A DNA stretch of 54,789 nucleotides from an uncultured Christensenellaceae bacterium (GCA_934555865.1 CAKTFI010000006.1:1-54789), one strand, 5' to 3'; shown: positions 1-9,421, numbered from the stretch's first letter. Notes: a model not told the origin generated them from the sequence alone. A program made the numbers and translations.

Positions 1-71
1 TTGTGGGGGTGGAGGACGCGCTGCTTGTGCAGCTCATCGAGCGCATTTTTCGGGAACGGGTGCGCCGGTAA
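1..71 (+). CDS. C-terminal tail of an unidentified protein (partial)
   Basis: The third reading frame is open from the left edge to a TAA at 69-71. It encodes a short amphipathic, arginine-rich tail ending in LIERIFRERVRR. The next gene has a ribosome site just after this stop, so the two were probably co-transcribed. Nothing in 22 residues identifies the family. The call rests on an open frame with plausible protein character and on tight spacing to the next gene. Confidence 0.5.
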   Translation, partial: VGVEDALLVQLIERIFRERVRR

Positions 72-88
72 GAGAGAAGGGTTTACAG

Positions 89-352
89 ATGAAAAAATTG
101 ACGATGTTTGTATTGGCGGACTGCCCCTATTGCCGGCAGGCGCTTGTGTGGCGGGAGGAGCTCTGCCGGGAGGATGCGCGCCTGGCCGAGGTGCCGGTAG
201 AGGTGGTGGACGAGGCCGTGCATCCGGGCCTGGCAGACGCCTATCCCTATTACTATGTGCCGAGCTTCTTCCTCGGGCAGGAAAAGCTGTTCGAGGGCGT
301 GCCGACCAAGGAGGCGGTCCGGGCGGTATTGGAGGCGGCAATGCGGGCCTGA
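89..352 (+). CDS. Glutaredoxin-like small thiol protein
   Basis: This 87-residue protein has a CPYC redox motif at residues 12-15 directly after a first beta strand (LTMFVLAD), the standard position in glutaredoxins and small thioredoxin-fold proteins. A YVPSFFLG stretch in the middle supplies the cis-proline of the fold. It probably acts as a cytoplasmic thiol-disulfide or thiol-transfer protein; the substrate is unknown. The ATG follows a GAGAAGG ribosome site. It lies 17 bp after the preceding stop and is separated from asnS by that gene's own promoter. Confidence 0.8.
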   Translation: MKKLTMFVLADCPYCRQALVWREELCREDARLAEVPVEVVDEAVHPGLADAYPYYYVPSFFLGQEKLFEGVPTKEAVRAVLEAAMRA

Positions 353-356
353 TCGC

Positions 357-385
357 TTGAAAAGCGGCGCGGGCAATGCTACAAT
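357..385 (+). promoter_or_regulatory. Promoter of asnS
   Basis: TTGAAA at 357-362 and TACAAT at 380-385 are separated by 17 bp, with an extended -10 TG at 377-378. This is a good housekeeping sigma-factor match. The leader to the asnS start is only about 45 nt, too short for a T-box. Confidence 0.75.
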
Positions 386-434
386 AAACAAAGCAACATG
401 AATTTAGGAAATTCGAAAGATACAGGAGGAACGC

Positions 435-1823
435 ATGCTGACAATAAAGGAACTGTTTCGCAACAGCGCAGTTTACGGCGGCCGGGAGGTCGAAGTCAAC
501 GGCTGGGTGCGCACGATTCGGGACAGCAAGGCATTGGGCTTTATAGAGCTGAACGACGGAACATTTTTTAAGAATCTGCAGATTGTCTTTGAGGAAGGCA
601 AGGTGGACAACTTTAAGGAGATCTGCAAGATCGGCGCGGGCAGCGGCATTTCCTGCAAAGGGGAATTGGTGCTGACGCCGGAGGCCAAGCAGCCGTTTGA
701 GATCCATGCGCATGAAATCACGCTGCAGGGCGCCTGTCCGTCCGACTACCCGCTGCAAAAGAAGCGGCATTCCAACGAATACCTGCGCACGATCGCGCAT
801 CTGCGCCCGCGGACGAACACCTTTTCAGCAGTGTTCCGCGTGCGGTCGGCGGTGGCGTTTGCGATCCACAAATTCTTCCAGGAGCAGGGTTTTGTCTATG
901 TGCATACGCCGATCATCACCGCGAGCGACTGCGAGGGCGCGGGACAGATGTTCCATGTGACGACGCTGGACATGGAAAACCCGCCGCGGACGGCGGACGG
1001 TAAGCTGGACAGCAGCAAGGACTTCTTCGGCAAGCCGGCGAATTTGACGGTTTCCGGGCAGCTGGAGGGCGAGGCCTTCGCGTTGGCGTTCCAGAAGATC
1101 TATACCTTTGGGCCGACCTTCCGGGCAGAGAACAGCAACACGCCGCGCCATGCGTCGGAATTCTGGATGATCGAGCCGGAGATCGCTTTTGCAGGGCTGC
1201 GGGAAAACATGGACCTGGCGGAGGCAATGGTCAAATACATCATCCGCTATGTGCTGGAAAACTACCCGGAGGAGATGGAGTTCTTTAACAAGTTCATCGA
1301 CAAGGGGCTGTTGGATCGCCTGCAGAACATTCTGGATTCGGAATTCGCGCGCATCACCTATACGGAGGCGGTGGACATCCTTTTGAAATCGGGACAGAAG
1401 TTCGAATACCCCGTTTCCTGGGGGATCGACCTGCAAAGCGAGCATGAGCGCTATATCACCGAAAAGGTGTTTGGTAAGCCGGTGTTCGTGACGGGCTATC
1501 CGAAGGAGATCAAGGCGTTCTATATGCGCTTAAACGACGACAACAAGACGGTCGCGGCGATGGACCTGCTGGCGCCGGGCGTGGGAGAGATCATCGGCGG
1601 CAGCCAGAGAGAGGAACGCTATGATCTTTTGGCGCAGCGCATTGTCGAAACAGGCATGCAGCCGGAGGATTACTGGTGGTATATGGAGCTGCGCAAATAC
1701 GGCGGCGTCAAGCACGCCGGGTATGGCCTTGGCTTCGAGCGCATGATCATGTACCTGACGGGGATGAGCAACATCCGCGATGTCCTGCCCTTCCCGAGAG
1801 TCCCGAAGTGGGCGGAATTTTAA
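435..1823 (+). CDS. asnS: Asparagine--tRNA ligase
   Basis: This class II aminoacyl-tRNA synthetase charges tRNA-Asn in the cytoplasm. Its 462 residues are the normal length. An N-terminal OB-fold anticodon-binding domain (about 1-110) opens with [22 protein letters not shown]. Motif 2 ([21 protein letters not shown] region, about 235-255) and motif 3 near the C-terminus ([15 protein letters not shown], then IRDVLPFPR) are both intact. The overall sequence fits AsnS rather than AspS. The ATG has AGGAGG 8 nt upstream. It is transcribed alone from its own promoter and ends at a terminator shared with lysA. Confidence 0.97.
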   Translation: MLTIKELFRNSAVYGGREVEVNGWVRTIRDSKALGFIELNDGTFFKNLQIVFEEGKVDNFKEICKIGAGSGISCKGELVLTPEAKQPFEIHAHEITLQGACPSDYPLQKKRHSNEYLRTIAHLRPRTNTFSAVFRVRSAVAFAIHKFFQEQGFVYVHTPIITASDCEGAGQMFHVTTLDMENPPRTADGKLDSSKDFFGKPANLTVSGQLEGEAFALAFQKIYTFGPTFRAENSNTPRHASEFWMIEPEIAFAGLRENMDLAEAMVKYIIRYVLENYPEEMEFFNKFIDKGLLDRLQNILDSEFARITYTEAVDILLKSGQKFEYPVSWGIDLQSEHERYITEKVFGKPVFVTGYPKEIKAFYMRLNDDNKTVAAMDLLAPGVGEIIGGSQREERYDLLAQRIVETGMQPEDYWWYMELRKYGGVKHAGYGLGFERMIMYLTGMSNIRDVLPFPRVPKWAEF

Positions 1824-1845
1824 GAGATGGCCGCACAGAAGGCAT

Positions 1846-1887
1846 AAAAAGAAGCGCCTGTTCCCGGCAAAGGGGACGGGCGCTTTT
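1846..1887. terminator. Bidirectional terminator between asnS and lysA
   Basis: GCGCCTGTTCCC (1854-1865) can pair with GGGGACGGGCGC (1872-1883), allowing G-U pairs, across a short loop. It is flanked by AAAAAGAA on the left and TTTT on the right, so it can serve both converging genes. Confidence 0.75.
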
Positions 1888-1900
1888 GTATGCCCTGGGT

Positions 1901-3157
1901 TTATTGGCCGAGGGGCAGGTGCAAAAAGTCCAGCGTGGCAAAGTAGTCCTGCGGGGTCTCCGCCCGGCGGATCAGGCGGAAAGAGCCATCCTCCTGCAAG
2001 AGGATCTCTGCCGAGCGCAGCTTGCCGTTGTAGTTATAGCCCATGGAAAAGCCGTGCGCGCCCGTGTCATGGATGTATAATAGGTCGCCCAGGTCGATTT
2101 CGGGCAGGCGGCGGTCAATGGCGAATTTGTCGTTGTTTTCGCACAGGCCGCCCGTGATGTCGTACACATGGTCCGCGGGGGCGGTTTCCTTGCCGAGCAC
2201 GGTAATGTGGTGATACGCGCCGTACATGGCCGGGCGCATGAGGTTGGCCGCGCATGCGTCGAGGCCGATATAGTCCTTATAGGTCTTTTTTTCGTGGATG
2301 GCGGTCGCAACGAGCGCCCCGTGCGGGCCGGTCATATAGCGCCCTAGCTCGGTATAGATCGAAAGCTCCATCCCGGCGGGGACGAGGATTTTTTCATAGG
2401 CCAGACGCACCTTTTGACCGATGGTGAAAATGTCGTTTTCCGTCTCCTCCGGGCGGTAGGGGATGCCGATCCCACCGGATAGGTTCAGGAAGGCGATGTG
2501 CGCGCCCGTCTGTTCATGCACCTCGACGGCCAGGCGGAACAGGATCTCCGCCAGCGCGGGGTAATATTCGTTGGTCAGTGTGTTGCTGGCCAGAAAGGAA
2601 TGGATGCCGAAATGCTGGACGCCCCGCTGCTGCATTACCCGGATGGAGGAGAGGAGCTGCTCCTTGGTCATTCCATATTTCGCCTCGGCCGGATGGTCCA
2701 TGATATCGTTGCCGATGGCAAAGAGCCCGCCGGGGTTGAAGCGCAGGGACATGGTCTCAGGCAGCGGGAAGAGGGAGGAGACGACCTCGACATCCGAGGC
2801 GTCGTCGAGGTTCAAGGTCGCCCCCAGCTCGTGCGCGAGGAGGTAGTCTGCGCGCGGCGTAACATTGGAGGAAAACATAATCTCCTGCCCGGAAAAGCCC
2901 ACCGCCCGTGCAAGCTCCAACTCGGTATAGGAGGAACAGTCGACGCCGCAGCCTTCTTCGCGCAGAATCTGCAATAGGATGGGATTGGGCGCGGCCTTGA
3001 CGGCGTAGTATTCCCGGAAGCCGGGGTTCCAATCGAAGGCGCGCAGCAGTGCGCGGGCGGTCCTTCGGATGCCCGCCTCGTCGTAGATGTGAAACGGGGT
3101 GGGGTACTGCGCGGCGATCTCCCTTGCCTGCGCCAGAGTGAGAAACGGTTTCTTCAT
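1901..3157 (-). CDS. lysA: Diaminopimelate decarboxylase
   Basis: A fold-type III PLP decarboxylase of 418 residues, expected to convert meso-diaminopimelate to lysine. The PLP lysine is in YYAVKA (about residue 54), phosphate-binding glycines occur in LSGGIGIPY, and the C-terminal half has the cysteine-containing GGLCENND segment that in this family contributes to the second subunit's active site. The long HSFLASNT and TELGRYMTG segments place it in the DapDC-like branch. Other decarboxylases of this fold, such as carboxynorspermidine decarboxylase, are less likely. GGAGG precedes the start and a good promoter lies just upstream. Confidence 0.88.
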   Translation of the reverse strand: MKKPFLTLAQAREIAAQYPTPFHIYDEAGIRRTARALLRAFDWNPGFREYYAVKAAPNPILLQILREEGCGVDCSSYTELELARAVGFSGQEIMFSSNVTPRADYLLAHELGATLNLDDASDVEVVSSLFPLPETMSLRFNPGGLFAIGNDIMDHPAEAKYGMTKEQLLSSIRVMQQRGVQHFGIHSFLASNTLTNEYYPALAEILFRLAVEVHEQTGAHIAFLNLSGGIGIPYRPEETENDIFTIGQKVRLAYEKILVPAGMELSIYTELGRYMTGPHGALVATAIHEKKTYKDYIGLDACAANLMRPAMYGAYHHITVLGKETAPADHVYDITGGLCENNDKFAIDRRLPEIDLGDLLYIHDTGAHGFSMGYNYNGKLRSAEILLQEDGSFRLIRRAETPQDYFATLDFLHLPLGQ

Positions 3158-3210
3158 GGGTTGCCTCCAATCGAAAATTTAAAACTGGGTACTGGAATTA
3201 GCTTGAGATA

Positions 3211-3240
3211 ACTATAAACAGGAAGTGGGGAGCCTGTCAA
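3211..3240 (-). promoter_or_regulatory. Promoter of lysA
   Basis: On the minus strand TTGACA (complement of 3235-3240) and TATAGT (complement of 3211-3216) are 18 bp apart. The leader is about 45 nt and shows no lysine riboswitch. Confidence 0.75.
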
Positions 3241-3302
3241 GGACAGAATACGGCGAATTTGTAAAGAATGGGAAACGCAGGTCGCCGCTGGCAAGAGCGG
3301 GT

Positions 3303-3331
3303 GGCTTTTGCAAAATGGGATATGCTATACT
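3303..3331 (+). promoter_or_regulatory. Extended -10 promoter of the phosphopantetheinyl transferase gene
   Basis: TGCTATACT (3323-3331) is a strong extended -10. The -35 region is poor, which is usual when the TGn element is present. It lies about 30 nt upstream of the gene's start. Confidence 0.55.
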
Positions 3332-3363
3332 TAGGAAAACGAGTAAAGGGGAGGGTCGATCGG

Positions 3364-4005
3364 ATGCAGGGGTATCTTTATTGGGCGCGGGCGGAGGAAA
3401 TGCCGGAGGCGCAGGCGGAGGCATGGCTGCGGACGCTGCCCGCCGAGAAGCGGCGCCGTCTGACAGCTCGCCCGCGGGACGAAAAGTTCTGGGCGAGCCT
3501 GTTTGCCGAGCGCCTGCTCTCGGTTGCGGTGCAGGAGGGGTGGGGGATTTCTTCGGAGCATTTGCCGCGGGAGGTCACGCCGCAGGGGAAGCCCTATTTT
3601 GTGGGCAGCAGAATCTGCTTTTCCCTCAGCCATTCGGGGCCGTATGCCCTGGCGGCAGCGGCAGAATGTCCGGTCGGGGCGGATATCCAGTGCCGGCGGC
3701 CGGTGGAGGAGATCCGCATTGCCAGGCGGCTGTTTTCCGCGGAGGAATACGCTGTGCTGGAGGCAGCCACTGATCCGGCCGCGCGGGAACGGCTGTTTTA
3801 TCGGATTTGGACCTGCCGGGAGAGCGCGGGCAAGTGCAGCGGGCGGGGCCTGTGGCATGTGCCGAGCAGCGTGCTCGATGGCGGGGTGCTTTGCAGTCGC
3901 TATTTCCTTTGGGAAAACGCCGAGGTGACGCTGGCCGCCTGCGGGACAGCGGAAGTGGCATTCCGCCTGCGGCACCTGGCGTCGGCAGATCTGGGCGCAA
4001 TGTAA
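3364..4005 (+). CDS. 4'-phosphopantetheinyl transferase superfamily protein
   Basis: This 213-residue protein is expected to transfer the 4'-phosphopantetheine arm of CoA to a carrier-protein serine. The Sfp-type pattern is visible in order: GKPYF and FSLSHSG (substrate strand), VGADIQ with the metal-binding Asp, FSAEEY, and the WTCRESAGKCSGRGL helix corresponding to the family's W-x-x-K-E-x-x-x-K signature, with Arg for the first Lys. A start at 3364 is preferred over an upstream in-frame ATG at 3268 because GGGGAGG sits 9 nt upstream and the earlier ATG precedes the promoter. No polyketide or peptide synthetase lies nearby, so it may serve acyl carrier protein. Confidence 0.85.
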   Translation: MQGYLYWARAEEMPEAQAEAWLRTLPAEKRRRLTARPRDEKFWASLFAERLLSVAVQEGWGISSEHLPREVTPQGKPYFVGSRICFSLSHSGPYALAAAAECPVGADIQCRRPVEEIRIARRLFSAEEYAVLEAATDPAARERLFYRIWTCRESAGKCSGRGLWHVPSSVLDGGVLCSRYFLWENAEVTLAACGTAEVAFRLRHLASADLGAM

Positions 4006-4054
4006 AATCCGTGTAAAATCCTGACGCAAAAAAGCGGTTCAAAACACGCAATGA

Positions 4055-4083
4055 TTGTGTTTTTGTAAAGAATGTGTTACGAT
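4055..4083 (+). promoter_or_regulatory. Promoter of the pit operon
   Basis: TTGTGT (4055-4060) and TACGAT (4078-4083) are spaced 17 bp, with TG at 4075-4076. The start codon of the transporter lies about 35 nt beyond the expected transcription start. I see no PHO-box-like direct repeats. Confidence 0.55.
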
Positions 4084-4124
4084 GAAAAAAAGCTATGGAT
4101 TTTAGGATGAAAGGATGAAAGTAT

Positions 4125-5177
4125 ATGACGCTTACTTTCAGCGAATTTATTTCCGGGTTTATCTCAAACCCTGCGTTGGCGATCACTGCGCTGCTGACAA
4201 TCGGGGTCATTCTCGTCAATGGGTGGACGGATGCGCCGAACGCCATCGCGACCTGCGTGGCGACGCGGGCGATGGGGCCAAAGGCTGCCGTGGTGATGGC
4301 GGCGATCGGCAACTTCCTCGGCGTGTTTATTATGACAAAAATCAACAGCACCGTGGCGATGACGATCTATAACATGGTTGATTTCGGCGGAGACGCACAC
4401 GAGGCAATGATTGCGCTTTGCGCGGCGCTGTTCGCCATTGTGACCTGGGCGACGGCGGCCTGGGTGTTCGGCATCCCGACGAGCGAGAGCCACGCGCTCA
4501 TCGCCGGCCTTTCTGGGGCGGCTATCGCGCTGCACAGCAGCCTTGGCGGGATCAATTGGAACGAGTGGCTAAAAGTTATCTATGGTCTGCTGCTCTCGGC
4601 AGTGCTGGGTTTCGGTCTGGGCTGGCTGGTGGCTAAGTTGACGCAGACAGTCTGCCGGCGGATGGATCGCCGCAAGACCAACCGCTTTTTCAAATCGGCG
4701 GAGATCCTGGGTGGTGCGGCTTCGGCCTTTATGCACGGCGCGCAGGACGGTCAGAAGTTTATGAGCGTCTTTCTTTTAGGGATCTGCCTGGTCAAGGGTC
4801 AGGGCAATGTCAGCCAATTTGAGATTCCGACCTGGCTCATGCTTTTATGCTCGGTGGTCATGAGCCTCGGCACCTCGATGGGCGGGTATAAGATCATCAA
4901 GTCCGTCGGCATGGACATGGTCAAGCTGGAGCTGTATCAGGGCTTTTCCGCGGACTTCGCTTCGGTCATCTGTATGCTCATCGCATCGCTCACGGGCATG
5001 CCGGTCAGCACGACGCACACCAAGACGACGGCTGTCATGGGCGTGGGCGCAGCCAAGCGCTTCAGCTCCGTCAACTGGGATGTCGTAAAGGAAATGGCCT
5101 GGGCGTGGATTCTGACCTTCCCGGGCTGCGGTCTCATCGGCTATCTGATGGCAAAGCTGTTCATGTTTATCTTCTAA
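4125..5177 (+). CDS. pit: Inorganic phosphate transporter, PiT family
   Basis: A 350-residue integral membrane protein of the PiT family, which imports (metal-)phosphate using an ion gradient. The two inverted family repeats are visible: NGWTDAPNAIATCVATRA near the N-terminus, and HGAQDGQKFMSV plus GMPVSTTHTKTTAVMG in the second half. Between them runs a charged cytoplasmic loop (residues about 170-200, MDRRKTNRFFKSAE). At least eight hydrophobic helices are evident. The downstream DUF47 gene, 36 bp away, is the usual partner. Confidence 0.93.
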   Translation: MTLTFSEFISGFISNPALAITALLTIGVILVNGWTDAPNAIATCVATRAMGPKAAVVMAAIGNFLGVFIMTKINSTVAMTIYNMVDFGGDAHEAMIALCAALFAIVTWATAAWVFGIPTSESHALIAGLSGAAIALHSSLGGINWNEWLKVIYGLLLSAVLGFGLGWLVAKLTQTVCRRMDRRKTNRFFKSAEILGGAASAFMHGAQDGQKFMSVFLLGICLVKGQGNVSQFEIPTWLMLLCSVVMSLGTSMGGYKIIKSVGMDMVKLELYQGFSADFASVICMLIASLTGMPVSTTHTKTTAVMGVGAAKRFSSVNWDVVKEMAWAWILTFPGCGLIGYLMAKLFMFIF

Positions 5178-5213
5178 CAAAACGCAAAAGAGCAAGAAAG
5201 GAATTCTTGGAAT

Positions 5214-5843
5214 ATGGCTAAAAAATCTGGGTTTAACTATTTTGATTCGTTTATTTCCATGGCGAACCATGCATACGAAGCGGCGCAGTATCTGGACGGG
5301 ATCGTAAAGAATTTTGATTCCACGCCGGCGGTACTGCTCGAAAAGGTGCAGGGCATCCACGAGATTGAGCACCGCGCGGACGACGAGCGGCACGAGGTGA
5401 TCACGCACCTGACGACGGAATTCATGACGCCGATCGAACGCGAGGACATCATGGAGATGATCCAGAAGCTGGATAATGTGGTCGACCATATCGACGATAT
5501 CATGCGGACGGTGTATATGTTCAATATCACGGAGCTTTCTCCGGCAATCGTTTCCTTTGCGGAATTGATCGTGCGCTGCACCGAGGCGATGAAGGCGACG
5601 ATGGAGAAGTTTGAAAACTTCCGCAAGTCCCGCACGATCAAGGAATACATCGTCAAGGTCAACGAGATCGAGGACGAAGGCGACCTCCTGCATCTGGACA
5701 CGATCTACAAGCTGTTTGGCTCCGAGCTCCCCTCGATCGATGTGATCCGTCAGAACAAGCTGCTGGACGATATGGAAAACTGCCTGGACGCCTGTGAAGA
5801 GGTCGTCGACACGGTGGAACGCATCATGATGAAGAATTCCTAA
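5214..5843 (+). CDS. DUF47 (PhoU-like) phosphate transport accessory protein
   Basis: A 209-residue, almost entirely helical protein rich in Glu, Asp and His, of the DUF47/PhoU_div family. The segments EIEHRADDERHEV and EIEDEGDLLHLDTIY are the two PhoU-type metal-binding helical repeats (E/D-x-x-x-D type). Such proteins accompany PiT carriers and are thought to control them. It is the second and last gene of the pit operon, directly followed by a strong terminator. Confidence 0.9.
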   Translation: MAKKSGFNYFDSFISMANHAYEAAQYLDGIVKNFDSTPAVLLEKVQGIHEIEHRADDERHEVITHLTTEFMTPIEREDIMEMIQKLDNVVDHIDDIMRTVYMFNITELSPAIVSFAELIVRCTEAMKATMEKFENFRKSRTIKEYIVKVNEIEDEGDLLHLDTIYKLFGSELPSIDVIRQNKLLDDMENCLDACEEVVDTVERIMMKNS

Positions 5844-5860
5844 CTCATGCTGGGATACAG

Positions 5861-5890
5861 AAAAACCGGGCGTTTGCCCGGTTTTTTTTT
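5861..5890 (+). terminator. Terminator of the pit operon
   Basis: CCGGGC (5866-5871), loop GTTT, GCCCGG (5876-5881) and a run of nine T. The A run on the left may let it also work for the flippase gene on the other strand. Confidence 0.9.
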
Positions 5891-5911
5891 GTGCCTATTC
5901 ATGGACCCTTT

Positions 5912-7456
5912 TTATTTGCGAGAGGGTAAGCGCTTTTTTAGGAACCGCTTGGCGGTCCCCAAAAGCGCATGTAGGTCGGGATCGCGCCAATAGGCGGCGA
6001 GGTTTATGAGGTTGGGTATGGCAAGGCACACGCAGGCCTTGAGCGCCAACGCGCCGAAGCCATACATTGGAAGCAGCGAGCAGAGCCCATAGGTTGCCGC
6101 CAGCTGCACCGCCAGCACCAATATATTCTTGGCAAACAGTTGATAATAGAACCCGGGCTTGCAGGCAAAGGCATATTTGCAGGTGACATAGACTTCGATG
6201 GTGTAGCAGATGCACAGCGTGGTCAGGATTGTGCTGAGCATGATGCCCGCAAAGCCAATCCATTTGACGAACAGGATGGAGAGCGTCAGGTTTCCCGCCG
6301 CCTCGAACAGCGGCTTGTAGCGGTCCGGGCGGAAGATGCCACAGGTCTCCTTAACTGTGTTGAAGGAGACGCGCATGCCGCGGACATAGAACTCCAGGCA
6401 GATGAGCAATACGAGCGGCATGGCGAAGAGGTATTCCTCGCCGAAGGCAAATTCGATGAACGGATTGAACAGGCAGAGCAGGCAGGTTGTGCAGAAGGAA
6501 TTGATGAGGTGCAGCAGGAGGTTGAACTTTTTGAACAGGATAATCCGCCGGGCGGGCGTTTCGCTGGCGTTATAGATGCCGATGCTCGCCTTCATCCCCT
6601 CCACCAGGCTGTTGGTCAGCTGCTGCAGGCTGTTCGTGATCATGGTGTAGTTGGAATACAACCCCGTCGTAGCCAGGTTGATGAAGGCGGAAATGATGAG
6701 GTTGTCCGTTTGATATACCGCGATCGTGCCGATCTTGTGGACGATGAGGGACTTGGTGTTGTCCTTGAGTCCCTGCTTGACCTCGGGCGAGGCCTTTGCC
6801 TTGCGGTATTTTTTGAGGTAGGGGTAGTTGCGGTCGACGATCGTCGAGATGACGAGGTTTTCCAGCACGCCGCATACGATCATGGCGCCAAGGTAGACAT
6901 AGTAATTGCTCGTCAGCATGAGGCCGACGATCTGGCTCGTGGCCAGCAGCAGCTTGAACACCGTCGTGACGACCGAGATCTTGAAATTCTTCTGATCGGC
7001 GAAGAGCAGCGAGCGCTTGTAGGCAAACAGGTAGGAAAGCGCCGAATTGAGCACGAACAGGAGGTAGATCAGGTGGATATTCGGAATGTCCTCGGGGAGG
7101 TCCTTGATGATATAGCGGATGAACGGCAGCAAGATGAGCCCCAGGACCGTGACGATCGCAAACATGATGTGGTAGATCTTGGCATAGAGGTTCATGAGCG
7201 CGGCGACCTGCTCCTCCTCCTTGGCGGCGAGCGGCTTATACAGCGCATAGATGGCCGCGGTGCCGAAGCCGAGCTCGGTGAGCGAGAGGATGGAGATCAC
7301 ATTGGAAAACAGACCGTTCAGCCCTAGGTATTCCTCGCTCAGGTATTTGAGGAAGATGGAGCGGGTGAAAAAACTGATGAGGATGATGACGATCTGCGAA
7401 GCAATGCCGAAGGCGGAATTGCGGATGCTGTTTTGCGTTTTGTCCTTGGTATTCAT
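5912..7456 (-). CDS. Wzx-like polysaccharide (lipid-linked repeat-unit) flippase
   Basis: This 514-residue polytopic membrane protein has about 12-14 hydrophobic helices spread over its full length, as in MOP-superfamily flippases that move undecaprenyl-linked repeat units across the membrane. It starts with the typical NSAFGIASQIVIILISFFTR helix and contains YLGLNGLFSNVISILSL, a pattern common in Wzx proteins of Bacillota. It is the last gene of the six-gene minus-strand operon, 13 bp after a GT2 gene. The substrate cannot be told from sequence. Confidence 0.85.
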   Translation of the reverse strand: MNTKDKTQNSIRNSAFGIASQIVIILISFFTRSIFLKYLSEEYLGLNGLFSNVISILSLTELGFGTAAIYALYKPLAAKEEEQVAALMNLYAKIYHIMFAIVTVLGLILLPFIRYIIKDLPEDIPNIHLIYLLFVLNSALSYLFAYKRSLLFADQKNFKISVVTTVFKLLLATSQIVGLMLTSNYYVYLGAMIVCGVLENLVISTIVDRNYPYLKKYRKAKASPEVKQGLKDNTKSLIVHKIGTIAVYQTDNLIISAFINLATTGLYSNYTMITNSLQQLTNSLVEGMKASIGIYNASETPARRIILFKKFNLLLHLINSFCTTCLLCLFNPFIEFAFGEEYLFAMPLVLLICLEFYVRGMRVSFNTVKETCGIFRPDRYKPLFEAAGNLTLSILFVKWIGFAGIMLSTILTTLCICYTIEVYVTCKYAFACKPGFYYQLFAKNILVLAVQLAATYGLCSLLPMYGFGALALKACVCLAIPNLINLAAYWRDPDLHALLGTAKRFLKKRLPSRK

Positions 7457-7469
7457 AAAAACCCCCCGG

Positions 7470-8441
7470 TTACTTTCTGCGGAACCGCAGGAAGGTGAAC
7501 AGTGCGCTCAGGCGGTTCATGGTGAGCAGATACAGCCCCTTGGGCCCGGTCGTGTAGAAGTATCGGTTATAGGCCGGGCGGGAAAAGTTCTGCCGCACAA
7601 AACGCCGCGCCGCCCGGTAGGCCTCCCAGAAGATCTGGGCGTCGCCGGAGCGCGCCGCGCCCTTCAAAAAGGTGGCGTATAAATAGCGCATGCAGCAGTA
7701 TTGCAATTCCTTTTCGTAGGCGGAAAAATGTTCCGTTTCCCGATAGGCGGCAAGGATGCTATCCCAGTTTTTCAGGTAGTCGAACAGCCGGCGGTCAAAG
7801 GTCGATGTGATGGCCCCGGCGCGCTGCACATATTGGTAAAACGGCTGCGCGACGACGCCGATCGACCGGATGGCGGGGTAGAGGCGGTAGAGGAATTCGA
7901 CATCCTCAAACCAGACGCCCTTTTGAAAGCGAATGCCATCCGCAAACAACCGCCGGTGGAACAGCTTGTTCCAGGCGGCCGGGTAGATCGCAAGCATGCT
8001 GCGGCGGATCTCCTCCGGCGAAGACAGGTCGTGCGGCACATGGGAGGAGGCGCGCATGGTACGGCCGTCCGGATATACATATTGTAGGTCGCAGACGACC
8101 ATGTCGAAGTCGCGGGAAGCCGCCTTTTCGAGCATCTGCCGGTACATGTCCGGCGCGAGGTAGTCGTCGCTGTCCACAAAGGCGATGTATTCGCCCTCTG
8201 CCCGCTCGAGGCCGAAATTGCGCGCGTCGCTGAGGCCGCCGTTCGGCTTCCTGAAAATGCGGACCTGCGCGGGGTATCTTTGCGCGTAGTCCTCCATGAT
8301 GGCGTAGCATTGGTCGGGGCTGCCGTCGTCGACGACCAGAACCTCCATCTCCGGGATATTCTGCGCCAGGATGCTGTCCAGGCATTTGGCCAGATACGCT
8401 TCCACCCGATAGACGGGGACGATGACGCTGAGCTTTTTCAT
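7470..8441 (-). CDS. Glycosyltransferase family 2
   Basis: A 323-residue GT-A enzyme: LSVIVPVYRVEAYL opens the nucleotide-binding fold, DDGSPD binds the nucleotide, and FVDSDDY is the metal-binding DxD. A C-terminal helical region of about 120 residues ends in a basic, hydrophobic segment that could associate with the membrane. The start at 8441 is chosen because the fold begins there and AAGGAAGG lies upstream; the frame is open further but that stretch overlaps the preceding gene. Donor and acceptor sugars are unknown. Confidence 0.88.
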   Translation of the reverse strand: MKKLSVIVPVYRVEAYLAKCLDSILAQNIPEMEVLVVDDGSPDQCYAIMEDYAQRYPAQVRIFRKPNGGLSDARNFGLERAEGEYIAFVDSDDYLAPDMYRQMLEKAASRDFDMVVCDLQYVYPDGRTMRASSHVPHDLSSPEEIRRSMLAIYPAAWNKLFHRRLFADGIRFQKGVWFEDVEFLYRLYPAIRSIGVVAQPFYQYVQRAGAITSTFDRRLFDYLKNWDSILAAYRETEHFSAYEKELQYCCMRYLYATFLKGAARSGDAQIFWEAYRAARRFVRQNFSRPAYNRYFYTTGPKGLYLLTMNRLSALFTFLRFRRK

Positions 8442-8461
8442 GAGGCGGGCCTTCCTTTCGT

Positions 8462-9421
8462 TTAGTTTTTCCCGCGGCAGTTTGCCAGCAGGGAGGCCAG
8501 GCGGAAATGCCCGCGGCGGAGCAGGCGGCAGTAGAAGCGGAACAGGAAAGGCCGCTTTTTGAAATAGTCGTTCTGTTCCCAATGCGGATAGAGCGCCACA
8601 AGCGCCGCGAGGCAGGTGCGGATCTCCTCGTACTTTTGAAAGGCGAGGAACCGGAAGGAGGCGTAGTAGCACAGCTGGAAAGTCAGCAGGTATTCCAGTT
8701 CGGCTTCAAAGCCCTTGCCGTGCAGCAGCGAATAGACATTTTGGCAGGCGGGGATGATCTCCATGCACCGCGGGGAATACTTGCCGCGCGACATGATGGA
8801 GCCCTCCCGCTGCCGGTATTGGTGGATGGGGAAGGGATAGAGGAAGATGCGGTCGGTCAGCGTGGAAAACGCCGGGATGATCGCGAGGTCCTCATACCAC
8901 AATCCGACGGGGAACTGCCAACCCGATTCGCGCCACAGCGAGGTGCGGAAAATGCGGTTGTTGGCGGAACAATGCGACAGGATCGAGGTCCGGGCATTGA
9001 ATTCCCCCAAGAAGGGCGGAAGGGTCGGCCGGTGTTCCTGCCGTCCGTCGGGATAGCGCCAGACGCATTCAAAGACGCCGATGTCGGCATGGTCCTTCTG
9101 CATGGCGGAAAGCACGGCGGCATAGCCGTTTTCCGAAATGAAGTCGTCGCTGTCTAAAAAGGCGACATATTCCTTGGTGCAATAGGTAAGTCCCGTGTTG
9201 CGCGCGGCGCTGAGGCCCTGGTTTTCCTGCCAGACGGCGCGGAAAATGTGCGGATAGGCGGCCACATAGCGGTCGATGATCTGCTGGCTCCCATCGGTGG
9301 ATCCGTCGTTTACGAGGATGACCTCATAGTCGTCGATCCCCTGATGCAGGAGCGAATCGAGACATTCCTCTAGATAGGGTTCGACATTGTAGATTGGGAC
9401 GATGACGCATAGGCTTGTCAT
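8462..9421 (-). CDS. Glycosyltransferase family 2
   Basis: A 319-residue GT-A glycosyltransferase with LCVIVPIYNVEPYLEECL at the start, NDGSTDGS for nucleotide binding and FLDSDDF as the DxD motif. It resembles its two GT2 neighbours in length and layout, including the LWYEDLAIIP segment shared with the operon's first gene, so these may be paralogues. The ATG overlaps the stop of the upstream GT4 gene (ATGA at 9418-9421) and has AAAGGAG upstream, so the two are translationally coupled. Confidence 0.88.
   Translation of the reverse strand: MTSLCVIVPIYNVEPYLEECLDSLLHQGIDDYEVILVNDGSTDGSQQIIDRYVAAYPHIFRAVWQENQGLSAARNTGLTYCTKEYVAFLDSDDFISENGYAAVLSAMQKDHADIGVFECVWRYPDGRQEHRPTLPPFLGEFNARTSILSHCSANNRIFRTSLWRESGWQFPVGLWYEDLAIIPAFSTLTDRIFLYPFPIHQYRQREGSIMSRGKYSPRCMEIIPACQNVYSLLHGKGFEAELEYLLTFQLCYYASFRFLAFQKYEEIRTCLAALVALYPHWEQNDYFKKRPFLFRFYCRLLRRGHFRLASLLANCRGKN

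Noticed and set aside
6140..7327. 395-codon ORF on the plus strand opposite the flippase gene
   Set aside because: It mirrors the flippase frame, has a low-complexity Asp/Glu/Arg/Gln composition and no ribosome site. Such antisense frames are common in GC-rich DNA.
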